Of a stretch of DNA of 64,000 nucleotides, positions 24,121 to 33,323 are shown one piece after another. A program made the position numbers and the translations under genes. The notes below the pieces were generated by a model. The model did not search any database. It was not told the DNA's origin and was given only the letters and a program-made list of their open reading frames with translations. Origin of the DNA: Paenibacillus algicola. Its GTDB lineage: Bacteria > Bacillota > Bacilli > Paenibacillales > Paenibacillaceae. The DNA lies in assembly GCF_005577435.1 (NCBI RefSeq), contig NZ_CP040396.1:1067501-1131500 (forward strand), written 5' to 3'. The first letter of the stretch is position 1. The number at the start of each line of letters is the position of its first letter.

Positions 24121-24855
24121 ATGTTAAAAAAGTTACTGTCACTGTTCAAATCAAGTACCCCGGATAAGAAAAAGCCGGCTCAATCCAACAAGGCCAATGC
24201 ACCATCCAGAAGTAAACCCAAACCTAAGCCTAAAGTTGAGCCTACAAGAATCGGAGAACTGGGCGAGCATAAGATTAATATCCAGCTGGATCAGCTGCCT
24301 AAAGGATGCAACTTTCTGAGTGATCTTATGGTGGCCAATTCGAAATCACGCACGGGTTATTCGCAGATTGATCATGTGGTGATTACCCCGCAGGGCCTGT
24401 TTGTGATTGAGACGAAGAATTAGAACGGCGAGATCAAGGGTAGCAGGCAGGGCAAGTCCTGGACGGTGAGCGGCAGATTTAAAATGTACAATCCGTTCAT
24501 GCAGAATTACGGTCATATCCAGGCGATAAAGTCAGTTCTTCCAAAATACCGGGAGGCCCGTTACATCTCTCTGGTGTCTTTTACCATGCGCTGCCGATTT
24601 AGCGTAGACCCAGAATTAAGGAAGATCCAATCTGACGATCTCATTGTGTACGATGTCGAGCTGTCGGAATATATCCAGCGCAAAATGAACCGGATTCAAG
24701 CCGAAAAGCTGAACCCCGAATTAACAGAAAGCGATATACAGAGCATCTATGAAACCCTGAGCGAAGCGATAATCACCGATTCTAGGCTTCGAGCAGAGCA
24801 TGTGGACAAGGCGGGAGGTGTCAGTAGAGATCATTCTTATCATGTTAAGAGTTGA
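24121..24855 (+). pseudogene. NERD (nuclease-related domain) protein interrupted by one TAG
   Basis: From ATG 24121 a basic, Pro/Lys-rich linker leads into a NERD domain (RIGELGEHKINIQLDQLP, SQIDHVVITPQGLFVIETKN) that ends at TAG 24421-24423. The same frame then continues for 143 more codons (NGEIKGSRQGKSWTVSG to the stop at 24855) with typical NERD follow-on sequence. Relatives have Tyr or a similar residue right after ETKN, so a single base change (TAT or TAC to TAG) explains the break. The catalytic D...ExK residues are still encoded before the stop. A second small NERD relic is at 26988-27060. Confidence 0.8.
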
Positions 24856-25004
24856 TCTTGACTGGGAAGGCCGGTATATTTCCCGTTCAAAGCTACTCTT
24901 TGAAAAAACAGTTAATTATTACTAGCCTTATAGTCAGTTGTATAGTATTCTTTCATTGTGTTTTTTTTTACGATTATAATTCACTTTCAGGAGGAAACAT
25001 CCAG

Positions 25005-25555
25005 ATGCTACTAACACGCAAGAAACGATTTACCGCACTTCTCATGGCTGCAATAATACTGATAGCTCCTTTATGGGGAACAGCTGGCGCATCCGCAATG
25101 CTCAGCCGGCGCTGACAGTTACGGATGTGACTTATATCCCGGATATTTATGTCTCGTTTGGTACAAGGAAGGAGGGGCTCGGACTGCCCAGAACGATAGA
25201 GATTACCTTGGAGGACCATTCGGTTACAGACGCTCCAGTCGCTTGGAATGGGGGTACTCCGATATATGATCCTGCAGCCGCAGGAGTTTATCTATTTGAG
25301 GGGACGCTTGATTTGCCAGCAGGCATCCATAATCCGAACCAGGTTACAGCAGAAGCGAAAGTGATCTTGAAGGAGCGGGTGCCTGACGATGTCATCACAG
25401 GTCTGGTGCTTGATCAATCCAGCTACCGGCTGCAGACCGGCCAAACCCATTCAACTGTAACCAAGGCGGTGTACAGCAGCGGAAGGCAGGAAGCGTTGGG
25501 AGAGGGGTCTTGTATCAGGCGTGTTGATTATCCAGTAACAGGAAATAAAAATTGA
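25005..25555 (+). pseudogene. Secreted protein with a bacterial Ig-like domain, frameshifted and truncated
   Basis: ATG 25005 follows GGAGG and encodes a clear signal peptide (RKKRFTALLMAAIILIAPLW, cut near AGASA). The frame stops at 25115. A second frame from about 25085 gives an Ig-like segment (DVTYIPDIYVSFGTRKEGLG, APVAWNGGTPIYDPAAAGVY, LFEGTLDLPAGIHNPNQVTA) of the Big_4 kind. It is cut at 25555 next to an IS4 relic. Such modules occur in long cell-surface proteins, so most of the gene is lost. Confidence 0.65.
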
Positions 25556-25862
25556 AAAGAGGTCTTGCCTTTAGTAGAATCGGTAGTCACGACACCACGA
25601 TTCGAAAAGGAGACCTCTCATGAAGAAGCATAGAGGTTTTCTTTCGATGGATCAAACAACATCTCAATGTCCCCACCTTATTTGGCACGACTGAAAATGC
25701 TGTATACGGACAATTATTCGCTGCCTTAATCGCCTTTATTCTTCTCCAATGGTTGCATAGCAGCACCAAGCCATCCATCATAAAGTGCAAATCGCTCGCG
25801 TTAGTGTCTTTCGTCCGCTTGTTCCTGTTGGATAAGCTATCTCCCGAGTGGAAGGTCGCCAT
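25556..25862 (+). mobile_element. IS4-family transposase 3' remnant with hairpin
   Basis: An open stretch at 25633-25858 reads FRWIKQHLNVPTLFGTTENA, then VYGQLFAALIAFILLQWLH and LFLLDKLSPEWKVA, the C-terminal end of IS4-type transposases. Before it, nested dyads (GAGGTCT/AGACCTC and GAATCG/CGATTC, 25559-25618) form a long hairpin. Only the end of the element is left. Its insertion or deletion removed the 5' end of toxin 3. Confidence 0.7.
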
Positions 25863-25868
25863 TTCCAT

Positions 25869-26594
25869 GCTAGTACGGGAGAAGCTCTCATTGAAGATCC
25901 ACTTAGAACCATAGGAGACATGGCGTACAATGCCACGATCGGAACGGTAGAGGAAGTTATTGACACTACGGTCTGGGGAACTAAGATGGCTTTTGATGTG
26001 GAGGATACCCGGGAGAAATTTGAAGATAGCGTTAATGCTGCGGAAGGAACCAGCCAATTTATCGGACAGCAGGGCGCGATGATTGCTGGAGGTCTTGCTT
26101 TACGCAGAGTGGGAGTTAAGAATAGCCCTAAGTCTCATACTAGCAGCAGCGACTATAATAAAATTAAAGATACTAAAGATGCTAGGCTTAACACTTATGG
26201 TGATGCACTTCGACAAAAACTTGGGCCAGCTCAAGATTCGCATATAGACGAATATAAAAGTATTCTTAAACACGCTGAAGAATCAGGAGTGAAAGTTGAT
26301 TTCAGAAAAGGTACACTAGCTTACGAGCCTTCTTTTAACAATCCAGGAAGACTCATACTTGATCCAGAAGCTTCAATAGGTGCTGTTCGACATGAATATA
26401 GGCATATGTTAGATGATTTTGATTTAGGTCATCCTGGAATGAGAGTGATCGCTGACAGTGAATTGTTTTGGCGACTTGAATATAGGGGTTACATGGAGGA
26501 AATAAGATTAGCGAGTGAAATACGTGAGTACGATGCAGGGAGAATTATTTTGAAAGAAATGCGAGCTAGAAGGCAAGAAATACTTGGGAGGTAG
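25869..26594 (+). pseudogene. Polymorphic toxin 3, N-truncated, zincin-like metallopeptidase tip
   Basis: The remaining frame starts at the linker shared with toxin 2 (STGEALIEDPLRTIGDMAYN) and has lost the WXG100 head at the IS4 remnant. After ALRRVGVKNSPK comes a tip with GAVRHEYRHMLDDFDLGHPG. HEYRH is an HExxH zinc site, followed by a helix with acidic residues (MEEIRLASEIREYDAG) that could supply a third ligand. The tip ends at TAG 26592-26594, four bases before the next gene. As it stands it has no start or secretion signal, but it could serve as a recombination donor. Confidence 0.75.
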
Positions 26595-26598
26595 AGTC

Positions 26599-26961
26599 AT
26601 GAATGAGGTACAACTCGTGATTAATAATATAAAAAATAATAACGTAGCGAAGGACGAACTAGTACATTTTCTCGACAGTCATAATATCTTAATTAAGGCG
26701 AATGCAATCTTTCAAATTGTAAAACTGAAAATTGACGATGATATTGTAATTCAAAAATTAGCTAAGTTAGCTCAAAATGCGGAAGAAGAACCTAAAGTAA
26801 TAGGACTTTACAACAATTCTCACTTTGCTTTAGCCGCATTAAGTTGGCTAGAAACAGAAAATTCACTCGAGAAATTTGAGGGAATCGTTAATGGTTTACA
26901 GCCAGACAAATACAGCACATTGCAAAATCTTATTGAAGAAAGACCTTATCTGTATTTATAA
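26599..26961 (+). CDS. Putative immunity protein for the zincin-like toxin 3
   Basis: ATG 26599 follows GGGAGGTAGAG, which overlaps the end of toxin 3. The 120-residue all-helical product looks like two or three HEAT-type repeats (LVHFLDSHNILIKANAIFQI, NNSHFALAALSWLETENSLE). The tight linkage to the toxin tip supports an inhibitor role. No named immunity family is certain. Confidence 0.7.
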   Translation: MNEVQLVINNIKNNNVAKDELVHFLDSHNILIKANAIFQIVKLKIDDDIVIQKLAKLAQNAEEEPKVIGLYNNSHFALAALSWLETENSLEKFEGIVNGLQPDKYSTLQNLIEERPYLYL

Positions 26962-26987
26962 ATCTATACTAAGGAGGTAGGGTTTTC

Positions 26988-27060
26988 AGGCATGTTGTCA
27001 TGACGCCGCAGGGGTTGTTTGTTATTGACTACCACAACCTGCGTCTGGTGAGCTGTTTGT
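26988..27060 (+). pseudogene. NERD-domain relic
   Basis: The stretch reads HVVMTPQGLFVIDYHN, matching DHVVITPQGLFVIETKN in the NERD pseudogene at 24121-24855, with the catalytic E and K changed to D and H. No start or further domain survives. It continues in frame into the next gene's leader, so it may be the scar of a second toxin-NERD block. Confidence 0.65.
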
Positions 27061-27128
27061 ACCAATGTATTTACGAGAATGGCTGCATGAAAAATACCCG
27101 CATACTGAAATGGGAGGGTATATCCTTG

Positions 27129-27599
27129 ATGTTAAAATATAAACTAAAATATATGGATGAATTTAATATCGTAGTGCTGGATTTTGACGAGGAAAAATCT
27201 CTAGAATTCGCCAACATGATAAGCGATCCATTAGGATCTGATATCCCTTGGAGATTCAAGGATCTGAAAAAAGATATTGATAATTATGTTGATTTGTTAA
27301 GAGGAATTATTCCTGAATATAGACATGGAGGGAATGCATCCAGCGTTATATCTCATAAAAATTATACAATAATTGAAGATCCATTTTACGATGAAGAAGA
27401 AGATGAAGTAGAACCAATTTGTAAGCTAGAGACAGTTGAATTTGTGAAAATTATATTAGTGTGGGCTTATGAAAATTATAAATATAAAAAAGAAAAAAAG
27501 GTCATTGATGAAGAAGAGGCAGAAATGGTAATGAACTGGATTGAGCAAAAAGTTGAAGAAGTTAAGAGTATAGAAAATGAATCAACAAACCAAACATAA
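27129..27599 (+). CDS. Hypothetical acidic protein, likely orphan immunity protein
   Basis: ATG 27129 follows GGGAGGG. The upstream in-frame codons belong to the NERD relic and are excluded. The 156-residue product is soluble and strongly acidic (DPFYDEEEDEVEP, then VIDEEEAEMVMNWIEQKVEE), with a helical C-terminus. It has no recognised domain. Acidic surface and position suggest immunity against a nucleic-acid-targeting toxin, as inference. Confidence 0.6.
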   Translation: MLKYKLKYMDEFNIVVLDFDEEKSLEFANMISDPLGSDIPWRFKDLKKDIDNYVDLLRGIIPEYRHGGNASSVISHKNYTIIEDPFYDEEEDEVEPICKLETVEFVKIILVWAYENYKYKKEKKVIDEEEAEMVMNWIEQKVEEVKSIENESTNQT

Positions 27600-27620
27600 A
27601 CCATTGAAATACTTGATAAC

Positions 27621-27660
27621 GCTCTTTCTACTTGATCTATGAGTAGGTAGAGCTTTTTGT
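27621..27660 (+). terminator. Rho-independent terminator
   Basis: GCTC-CTACT and AGTAG-GAGC form an interrupted hairpin followed by TTTTTG, 20-60 bp after the preceding stop. Confidence 0.7.
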
Positions 27661-27739
27661 TCAGAGTCAAACTTTAAGTGACGCTTCGATTCACGGCATT
27701 TTCGGTATGCGATAACCAGCTTAAAGGGGGAATTAGTTA

Positions 27740-28024
27740 ATGAAGCTAACTAAAGAAAATGCCAAGCAATTAGCCATTGATTATGTGAATAAAGATAAAA
27801 GCAACCACTACTACTTAGCAATGATTGATATAGAAGTGTCTAGAATCTCACATAAATATTGGTCCGCTACATTTGAGGTTATAACATCAGAAGGGCACGT
27901 TATGGAAGGTCCATTGCTTATATTGGTTGATGATGATCTGGAAAAAGCAATGACTCTAGATGAGGCTATTGAAGCTCATCTATTAGAAGTGGAAGAAGAT
28001 GGTGCGAGCAGCCAAGTCAGATGA
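27740..28024 (+). CDS. Small hypothetical protein, possible immunity protein
   Basis: The ATG follows AAAGGGGGAA. The 94-residue product (KLTKENAKQLAIDYVNKDKS, HKYWSATFEVITSEGHVMEG, PLLILVDDDLEKAMTLDEAI) is a small alpha/beta protein, probably complete. No family is certain. It closes the row of stacked immunity-like genes. Confidence 0.6.
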   Translation: MKLTKENAKQLAIDYVNKDKSNHYYLAMIDIEVSRISHKYWSATFEVITSEGHVMEGPLLILVDDDLEKAMTLDEAIEAHLLEVEEDGASSQVR

Positions 28025-28087
28025 TTATCAAAATTACACGGATGTACTGAGTAAATTGATCGTTTCTAGAGTAAATGAAATCATTGG

Positions 28088-28135
28088 GCTGCAGGTTCAT
28101 TTTGAGCGTAAAAAGTAAAGGCTGGTGCAGTAGAG
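28088..28135 (+). pseudogene. Relic of the 3' end of helicase 2
   Basis: About 48 bp (GGCTGCAGGTTCATTTTGAG and the following GCGTAA, then GGTGCAGTAG) match the last codons of helicase 2 at 21968-22015 with a few changes. No more of the gene is present. It marks the edge of a second duplicated helicase-toxin block. Confidence 0.7.
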
Positions 28136-28157
28136 CTGTGCTTATGAGTGACGGATT

Positions 28158-28574
28158 TCACACTTTGACCGAAGTGCATAGCATGATAAGCGAAAAGAAA
28201 AATAAAAAGAGAGTAAAGCACAGGAGAGGAATAGGATCAAAACTGTGCATAATGATCATAGGTCCCATGAGTCCTGCCATGATTCCGCTTGAAATGCCTG
28301 TGACGACGGTTTGGTAGTCGACCAATGCACCAAAGAGCATCCCGATTGTCATTGCTGCTAAGGTGACGATCATGGTGATCCAGCTGGAATGATGGTGAAA
28401 CTGAAATGCCCATAATGGGCCTAAAGACAATGCGCTTACGGTACTGATCGTCATTGAAATATTCATCCCCAGATGATAGCCAATGAGGTTCTTCAGTTTT
28501 TTTAGATAGACATAAGTTGTTACCAATCCAGCGGCCATCAAAGCATTGATGCAAATAAATAAAATAAGGTTCAT
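28158..28574 (-). CDS. Multi-pass membrane protein, unknown
   Basis: ATG 28574 (MNLILFIC) follows AGGAGGGT. The 138-residue product has four or five hydrophobic segments and a WAFQFHHHSSW loop with three adjacent histidines. I do not recognise the family. It is divergent from the LSM-like gene at 28650 and borders the Mnx-like cluster, so a link with metal handling is possible but unproven. Confidence 0.65.
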   Translation of the reverse strand: MNLILFICINALMAAGLVTTYVYLKKLKNLIGYHLGMNISMTISTVSALSLGPLWAFQFHHHSSWITMIVTLAAMTIGMLFGALVDYQTVVTGISSGIMAGLMGPMIIMHSFDPIPLLCFTLFLFFFSLIMLCTSVKV

Positions 28575-28649
28575 TAGGTACCCTCCTGTCATTGCATACG
28601 AATCGTACTCACTACATAAAATGGCTTATGATTAATTAGGGGGGATTAA

Positions 28650-29294
28650 ATGATGGTTTCTGTAACGTCCAATTTCAGTTCTTCCTCAAGTCCTTTGCCT
28701 CTGCATGAATTGAAAGTTCTCCAGGAATACATTCACCAACAGAATATCCAGATCATTGGCAATGTCAATCCAAAACGGAGAAAGGATATTATGCTTTCCC
28801 AGTTTTTTAAAACTCATAAAACTCAAACGGTAAAGGTCATTAGAAAAAGCTCGCTCCTTGGAGATCAGGAGCTGATCGCGAAAACGGAAGCTGTAGGGAG
28901 AGATTTTGTCATCCTGACAACCTTGCTCAGGAGATACTGGCTCCCATTCCAAGCGATCGTCTCCGCTGAGCAGCCGTTCGACCAAGCGAATGTTCCTCAT
29001 CAGCCACATCAGCAGGTAGTGTATGATGACGAGTTGAAGCAAAAAATTATGCTTTGCTTTGGGAAGACGGTAGGGCAGAAAGAGTTTCTAAAGCAGCAAT
29101 TTTTTGATCAAACCTTCGCCGGACATCTTAAAGTATTGTTGAACAACCGACTGACGGTGGAAACAGATACTCAACGAGAGAAAGTTAAATTGACGGAAGT
29201 AGGTACAAAGGGAATTACAATGTTACATCAGGGAAAAGAGTCATTTGCCCCATGGAAGGATATCGTCAGTATAGAGAAACAAAGATTTAGTTAG
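28650..29294 (+). CDS. LSM-like (DUF2642-type) repeat protein, possible spore-surface protein
   Basis: The ATG follows AGGGGGG. The 214-residue product has two beta-rich repeats, one ending FQAIVSAEQ (about residues 65-110) and one ending WKDIVSIEKQ (about 155-210). The pattern 'function-sensing strand ... I..I' resembles the small LSM-like proteins beside the multicopper oxidase. It has no signal peptide. It converges with the oxidase operon across a shared terminator. A role in the spore coat or in the Mnx-type complex is inferred. Confidence 0.55.
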   Translation: MMVSVTSNFSSSSSPLPLHELKVLQEYIHQQNIQIIGNVNPKRRKDIMLSQFFKTHKTQTVKVIRKSSLLGDQELIAKTEAVGRDFVILTTLLRRYWLPFQAIVSAEQPFDQANVPHQPHQQVVYDDELKQKIMLCFGKTVGQKEFLKQQFFDQTFAGHLKVLLNNRLTVETDTQREKVKLTEVGTKGITMLHQGKESFAPWKDIVSIEKQRFS

Positions 29295-29314
29295 CAGCTC
29301 TTTCATTTTATGTA

Positions 29315-29347
29315 GAAGACACCCGCTCAAAGTGAAGGTGTCTTCTT
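29315..29347. terminator. Bidirectional terminator
   Basis: GAAGACACC pairs perfectly with GGTGTCTTC, followed by TTTG. It lies between convergent genes ending at 29294 and 29366. Confidence 0.85.
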
Positions 29348-29365
29348 TGTATTCCTAGAATGAAC

Positions 29366-32300
29366 TTATATGTTCTTTAATAGGAGTGGTGCTAATTCGG
29401 GGCTCATTTTCTCCAATACTCTGAAAATCCCCCATACTCCCAGCTCGATATCCCAACGTATATTTCCTGAACGGTATAAATAATCACCGGGCTTTCCCAG
29501 AAAGCCGCCTGCACCATACTGAATAGGAAAGTCATCCGTATGACCGACACTTATCTGTCCTTGGAAGGATACAAGCTGTGAATTAATATCATCATCGCTT
29601 CGCAGCCATTGATGCCCATGCAAGACAAAAGTGTGTGCACGAGCACGATCGGACATAAAAATAAAGCGAATGACGACCGGATCTCCCGGGTAAGCCAAAA
29701 ATAGCGGAGTAGCTGGATCCCCATGAACAGTGGAGCTGAACACTAATGAAATATCGGGGTTGGCAATAAGACGGTTCTTGAATCGTTCAGCTCTATAATT
29801 AAAGCCTCGAGAGCCCTGGTCTTCAAAATCCTCCGTCTCTTCCTCCGCGTCCACTCGAATAACCGGCTCAGGATCAAGGATGAGCACACCGTCTTTATTA
29901 TAAAGCCGCACACCATCGTGCATCAGGATACAGTATTCCCTGAAGCTGTTTCCGCCGTTGAGAATAATCGCTTGACTTCCTGTGCTGAGAGGTTCCCTGG
30001 TAACATGGTGGAGGTAGGTAGAACCCCGGGGCTCGGTGATTAGCATGCCAAAAGCTCCATGATGACGATGGTTTCGAATGTCTGCCATATCAACAAGCCC
30101 TACGGCACCAATCTGCTGGTCAATATACCACCGATACGTAATTTGTTCACCAGGTGCAATCGTTTGATCTGGATTAAAACCAACCGTGGCACCATCAGAA
30201 AAACGAACGTCGTATTGGAGCAATTGGGTATGGAGCGATATTCGTTTGGACGGTCTATGAAGTACGTTGATCGGGACACCTGGGTACAGCTGATCATCAG
30301 GTGGGAACTTTAAATCATCCAGTGTATTAAATAAAGTAACCTCAATGATTTCACCTACGTTTCCTCTGATGATCAGCGGCTCCGGATTAAGGCTGCTGTC
30401 AATAATATCTTCGACATTTTCCTTCAAAGCGAATATGATGCTGAACGGATCCTGATCGCCGAAATCGTTATAAATAACTGGCGTTTGTAAGGCGACAACT
30501 TCATATTTGCGGACCGGTGCTCCTGGTGGCGCAGGTACATTTTCTTCACCTGATGGTTTAGGCGGTCGTTTTCCATTCGGTTCGGGCAAGGCTTTCGTTC
30601 GTCGTCTAGGCATTTGGCGATCAGGCAAAGGAATAAGATGGGGAACGCGTTCTTCGAATGTGCGCAGAATTCCCCAATTTCCGAGCCAAATGTCATCGAT
30701 GGAGCCAAAATGATATAACATATCAAAGTCGCCAATTCCTTCAATGGAAAACTCCAGGGTAAAAGATTCTGATATTCCGATATGCTGCTGATCTACAAGA
30801 TCGGAATCCAGGTCGCCTCTTTCCATTCTCCACCGCTGGCGATGCAAATTAAAAGAATGAGATTCCTCATGAGATCCTTGGAGCAGCCGAATACGGACGG
30901 GATCCCCATTATACGTATTAAGCATCGGCGTTGCGGGATCTCCATGCACCCAAGAACTAAAGACATATGCGGGGTCGCTGTCGGGATGGGTCAGCCGGAA
31001 CTGAAGGGGTTCGTTACTGTAATTAATCCCCATAGCCCCTGGGTCATCATGGGAGCTAGGGAACGGAGGCTGATTTAATGGATCTCCATCTTTATCAAAC
31101 AAGAAGGCAAAATCATGAACGAGCAGAGTGAATTCTCTAAAGTCAGGGATAAACGGATTGACAATAGTAGCCTGTGTGCCTGCCTTAATTTCTTTACCTG
31201 TTTCTGAAGATAAAAACAGAGATCCTCTAGGCTCTATGTTTATAGCTGCAAACAAACCGTGATTCTGATGTTGATTAGCAAAAAGATGATCATGAAAAAA
31301 CGTTGCCTTAAGCTCCGCATCCGCAAACCATTGATATTGAATAGTCTGGCCGGGTAATATACCGGAATCATAGTTCCAGCCTACATTGGCACCATCTGAA
31401 ACGAGAGGATCGAACTTGACGAAGTGAACATGAAGGCCGGCTTCATAGGTCCGATTTACCAGTTGAAAAGCATTGCCTCCGATGACCTCCGGTAATTTAT
31501 TTGTAAATTTCAATCGGATACAGTCACCGGCGTTTGCTCTAATAGTTAGCGGCTCAGGCTTTTTACGCCCCGAGCATACAGCTTCTTCATCTTCAGCCAG
31601 CACAAAAATGCGGGCTTGTGGATCATGCCAGCCATGAGTGTTGTAAACGACAGGGAGCTGGACAGCGACAATATGAAATTCCCGGTCAGGGTTTATGTCA
31701 GGCTCGCACGGATTTACAAATACGGCTCCTGGCACTGCATTGGGAGCAAACTGGTTGATTTCGAGTCGCGTTGATGGACGGCCGCCTTCAATTCCAAGGG
31801 GGGGTCTGGGAGCTTTCTTGCCCACAATCCCGGGAATAAAATTAGGAAAACCAGGCTTTGCTTTTGTCGGTTCAGGGGGTCTTGGGCGGTCCGGAAGTGG
31901 TTTCAGCGCTTTAATCGGTTTCCCGTTAGGATATTTGCCCCTTCCGTCCTGAAGTGTATTAAATATGCGCTGCATCCCCCACATTCCCTCATCGAAGTGA
32001 GGGTACAAATGGCAGTGAATAATAACATCCCCAAAAGCCTCTTGCAGACTGCCTGCTCCATAAAGTGGAGAGATGGTGTAGGAAGCCTGAGGCGATATCG
32101 CTTGCGAGTCTTTAATTTCAGATTCCATGTCGGTGGGTTCAAACAACCACTGGTGAACATGGTAGTGGAAAACATGAGTTTCTTGGACTCCGCCGTGAAT
32201 GAGCCTGATTTTTACTGGATCTCCCACATAGGCACGCAATACGGGCGTAGCTGGATCTCCGAACATCCACGAATCGTGATGAACCTCTTCGCCCTCCGTA

Positions 32301-33013
32301 TCGGGAGAAACCACTCCGTTCAGAATAAGTCGTTGACGGTTTCGCATCGGTTCTCCCCGATAATTTACCGTGTGGGTTGCTTCAGGCTGTAACGTGTGAG
32401 GACTGAAAGGTGTATCCCCGGTCAGATCATTAATCTCCATTTCATCATGAAAAACCCAGGCATATTCACGAAATGAGGGAAGAAAAGGATTATGTACATC
32501 CGCGTAAATCCCGGAATCTATAAATTTTCCCGTCTCGGGGTCGGTCCAGCTGGAGCCTCGGGGTTCAACGATGAGTGCGCCGAAAAGACCATGAACCTGC
32601 GTTCCCAGCTCACTGGAAAGCGTGTTGCCAAAATCATTAAACAGGCAGATACTCTCACGGGTGGCATGCCATGAGTAGGTTATGGTATTTCCCGGCTGGA
32701 CCGTAGTGTTGCTGTTAAATCCAACAGCTGCTCCATCTGAGGTCATGACATTGTATTCAACATCCTGAATATGCATGGAGGCGGGAGCGTTCAGCCTGTT
32801 TTCAAATAATATTTCAATATCATCTCCGGCGTTGGCCCGAATGATCAAGGGTTGAACCAAGTCAACGGTAGTGAAGGGGTTTTTGGCTATCAGCCTTCTG
32901 ACCTTGTTTTCATTCTCTTTCAGGACATACAATTTGCCTTCAGGGTCGTGATCTCCGAAGTCGTTGATGACGATCCGGACGGAGATCGCTACAATATGAA
33001 ATCGTCTTTTCAC
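29366..33013 (-). CDS. mnxG: MnxG-like multicopper oxidase (putative Mn(II)/metal oxidase)
   Basis: At 1215 residues it is far longer than laccase or CotA and matches the roughly 1200-residue, six-cupredoxin MnxG family known from marine Bacillus spores, which oxidises Mn(II) to Mn(IV) oxide. Copper-binding motifs are visible: HVFHYHVHQW (about 281) and HCHLYPHFDEGMWG (about 331), the HxxHxH and HCHxxxH types; LHVHF (about 525) and FFHDHLF (about 571), the two HxH types. Similar repeated modules (SDGA.VGFN, FGALIVEPRGS, VHGDPATP) recur across the protein. No signal peptide is present, as expected for a mother-cell-made spore-surface protein. Two small genes resembling mnxF and mnxE lie directly upstream. 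Confidence 0.82.
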   Translation of the reverse strand: MKRRFHIVAISVRIVINDFGDHDPEGKLYVLKENENKVRRLIAKNPFTTVDLVQPLIIRANAGDDIEILFENRLNAPASMHIQDVEYNVMTSDGAAVGFNSNTTVQPGNTITYSWHATRESICLFNDFGNTLSSELGTQVHGLFGALIVEPRGSSWTDPETGKFIDSGIYADVHNPFLPSFREYAWVFHDEMEINDLTGDTPFSPHTLQPEATHTVNYRGEPMRNRQRLILNGVVSPDTEGEEVHHDSWMFGDPATPVLRAYVGDPVKIRLIHGGVQETHVFHYHVHQWLFEPTDMESEIKDSQAISPQASYTISPLYGAGSLQEAFGDVIIHCHLYPHFDEGMWGMQRIFNTLQDGRGKYPNGKPIKALKPLPDRPRPPEPTKAKPGFPNFIPGIVGKKAPRPPLGIEGGRPSTRLEINQFAPNAVPGAVFVNPCEPDINPDREFHIVAVQLPVVYNTHGWHDPQARIFVLAEDEEAVCSGRKKPEPLTIRANAGDCIRLKFTNKLPEVIGGNAFQLVNRTYEAGLHVHFVKFDPLVSDGANVGWNYDSGILPGQTIQYQWFADAELKATFFHDHLFANQHQNHGLFAAINIEPRGSLFLSSETGKEIKAGTQATIVNPFIPDFREFTLLVHDFAFLFDKDGDPLNQPPFPSSHDDPGAMGINYSNEPLQFRLTHPDSDPAYVFSSWVHGDPATPMLNTYNGDPVRIRLLQGSHEESHSFNLHRQRWRMERGDLDSDLVDQQHIGISESFTLEFSIEGIGDFDMLYHFGSIDDIWLGNWGILRTFEERVPHLIPLPDRQMPRRRTKALPEPNGKRPPKPSGEENVPAPPGAPVRKYEVVALQTPVIYNDFGDQDPFSIIFALKENVEDIIDSSLNPEPLIIRGNVGEIIEVTLFNTLDDLKFPPDDQLYPGVPINVLHRPSKRISLHTQLLQYDVRFSDGATVGFNPDQTIAPGEQITYRWYIDQQIGAVGLVDMADIRNHRHHGAFGMLITEPRGSTYLHHVTREPLSTGSQAIILNGGNSFREYCILMHDGVRLYNKDGVLILDPEPVIRVDAEEETEDFEDQGSRGFNYRAERFKNRLIANPDISLVFSSTVHGDPATPLFLAYPGDPVVIRFIFMSDRARAHTFVLHGHQWLRSDDDINSQLVSFQGQISVGHTDDFPIQYGAGGFLGKPGDYLYRSGNIRWDIELGVWGIFRVLEKMSPELAPLLLKNI

Positions 33014-33023
33014 GGTTCACCTC

Positions 33024-33308
33024 TTATAGTCGTATTTCAGGAATCGGAGTGCCGGGAGTCTCAATAAAATACACCTGAATATTATCAATATGTGTGCGCA
33101 GTATAACGTTGTCGAGCACAGGGACGTTAGAAAACTCTGCTTGTACAAAGACTGTATCCGATTCAACATCTACAAGCTCACCCACATAGAAAAAAGGGAA
33201 CGACGCGATCAACACGAGGATGCGGTTTCCAATGTTCCGTCTAAACTCAGCGACAAGTGATTGATGGCGAAGATCATTTAAGCTTTGTTGATCCGCAGAT
33301 GGTGGCAT
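33024..33308 (-). CDS. MnxF-like small partner of the multicopper oxidase
   Basis: The 94-residue product is beta-rich (NRILVLIASFPFFYVGELVD, VESDTVFVQAEFSNVPVLDN). It sits 10 bp upstream of the oxidase start, in the position and size of MnxF in the Bacillus mnx operon, whose MnxE and MnxF form a small-subunit ring around MnxG. An ATG start with AGGAGG upstream (33312-33320 complement) is clear. The assignment rests on size, order and LSM-like sequence, not on an alignment. Confidence 0.65.
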   Translation of the reverse strand: MPPSADQQSLNDLRHQSLVAEFRRNIGNRILVLIASFPFFYVGELVDVESDTVFVQAEFSNVPVLDNVILRTHIDNIQVYFIETPGTPIPEIRL

Positions 33309-33323
33309 GATTTTTCATCCTCC

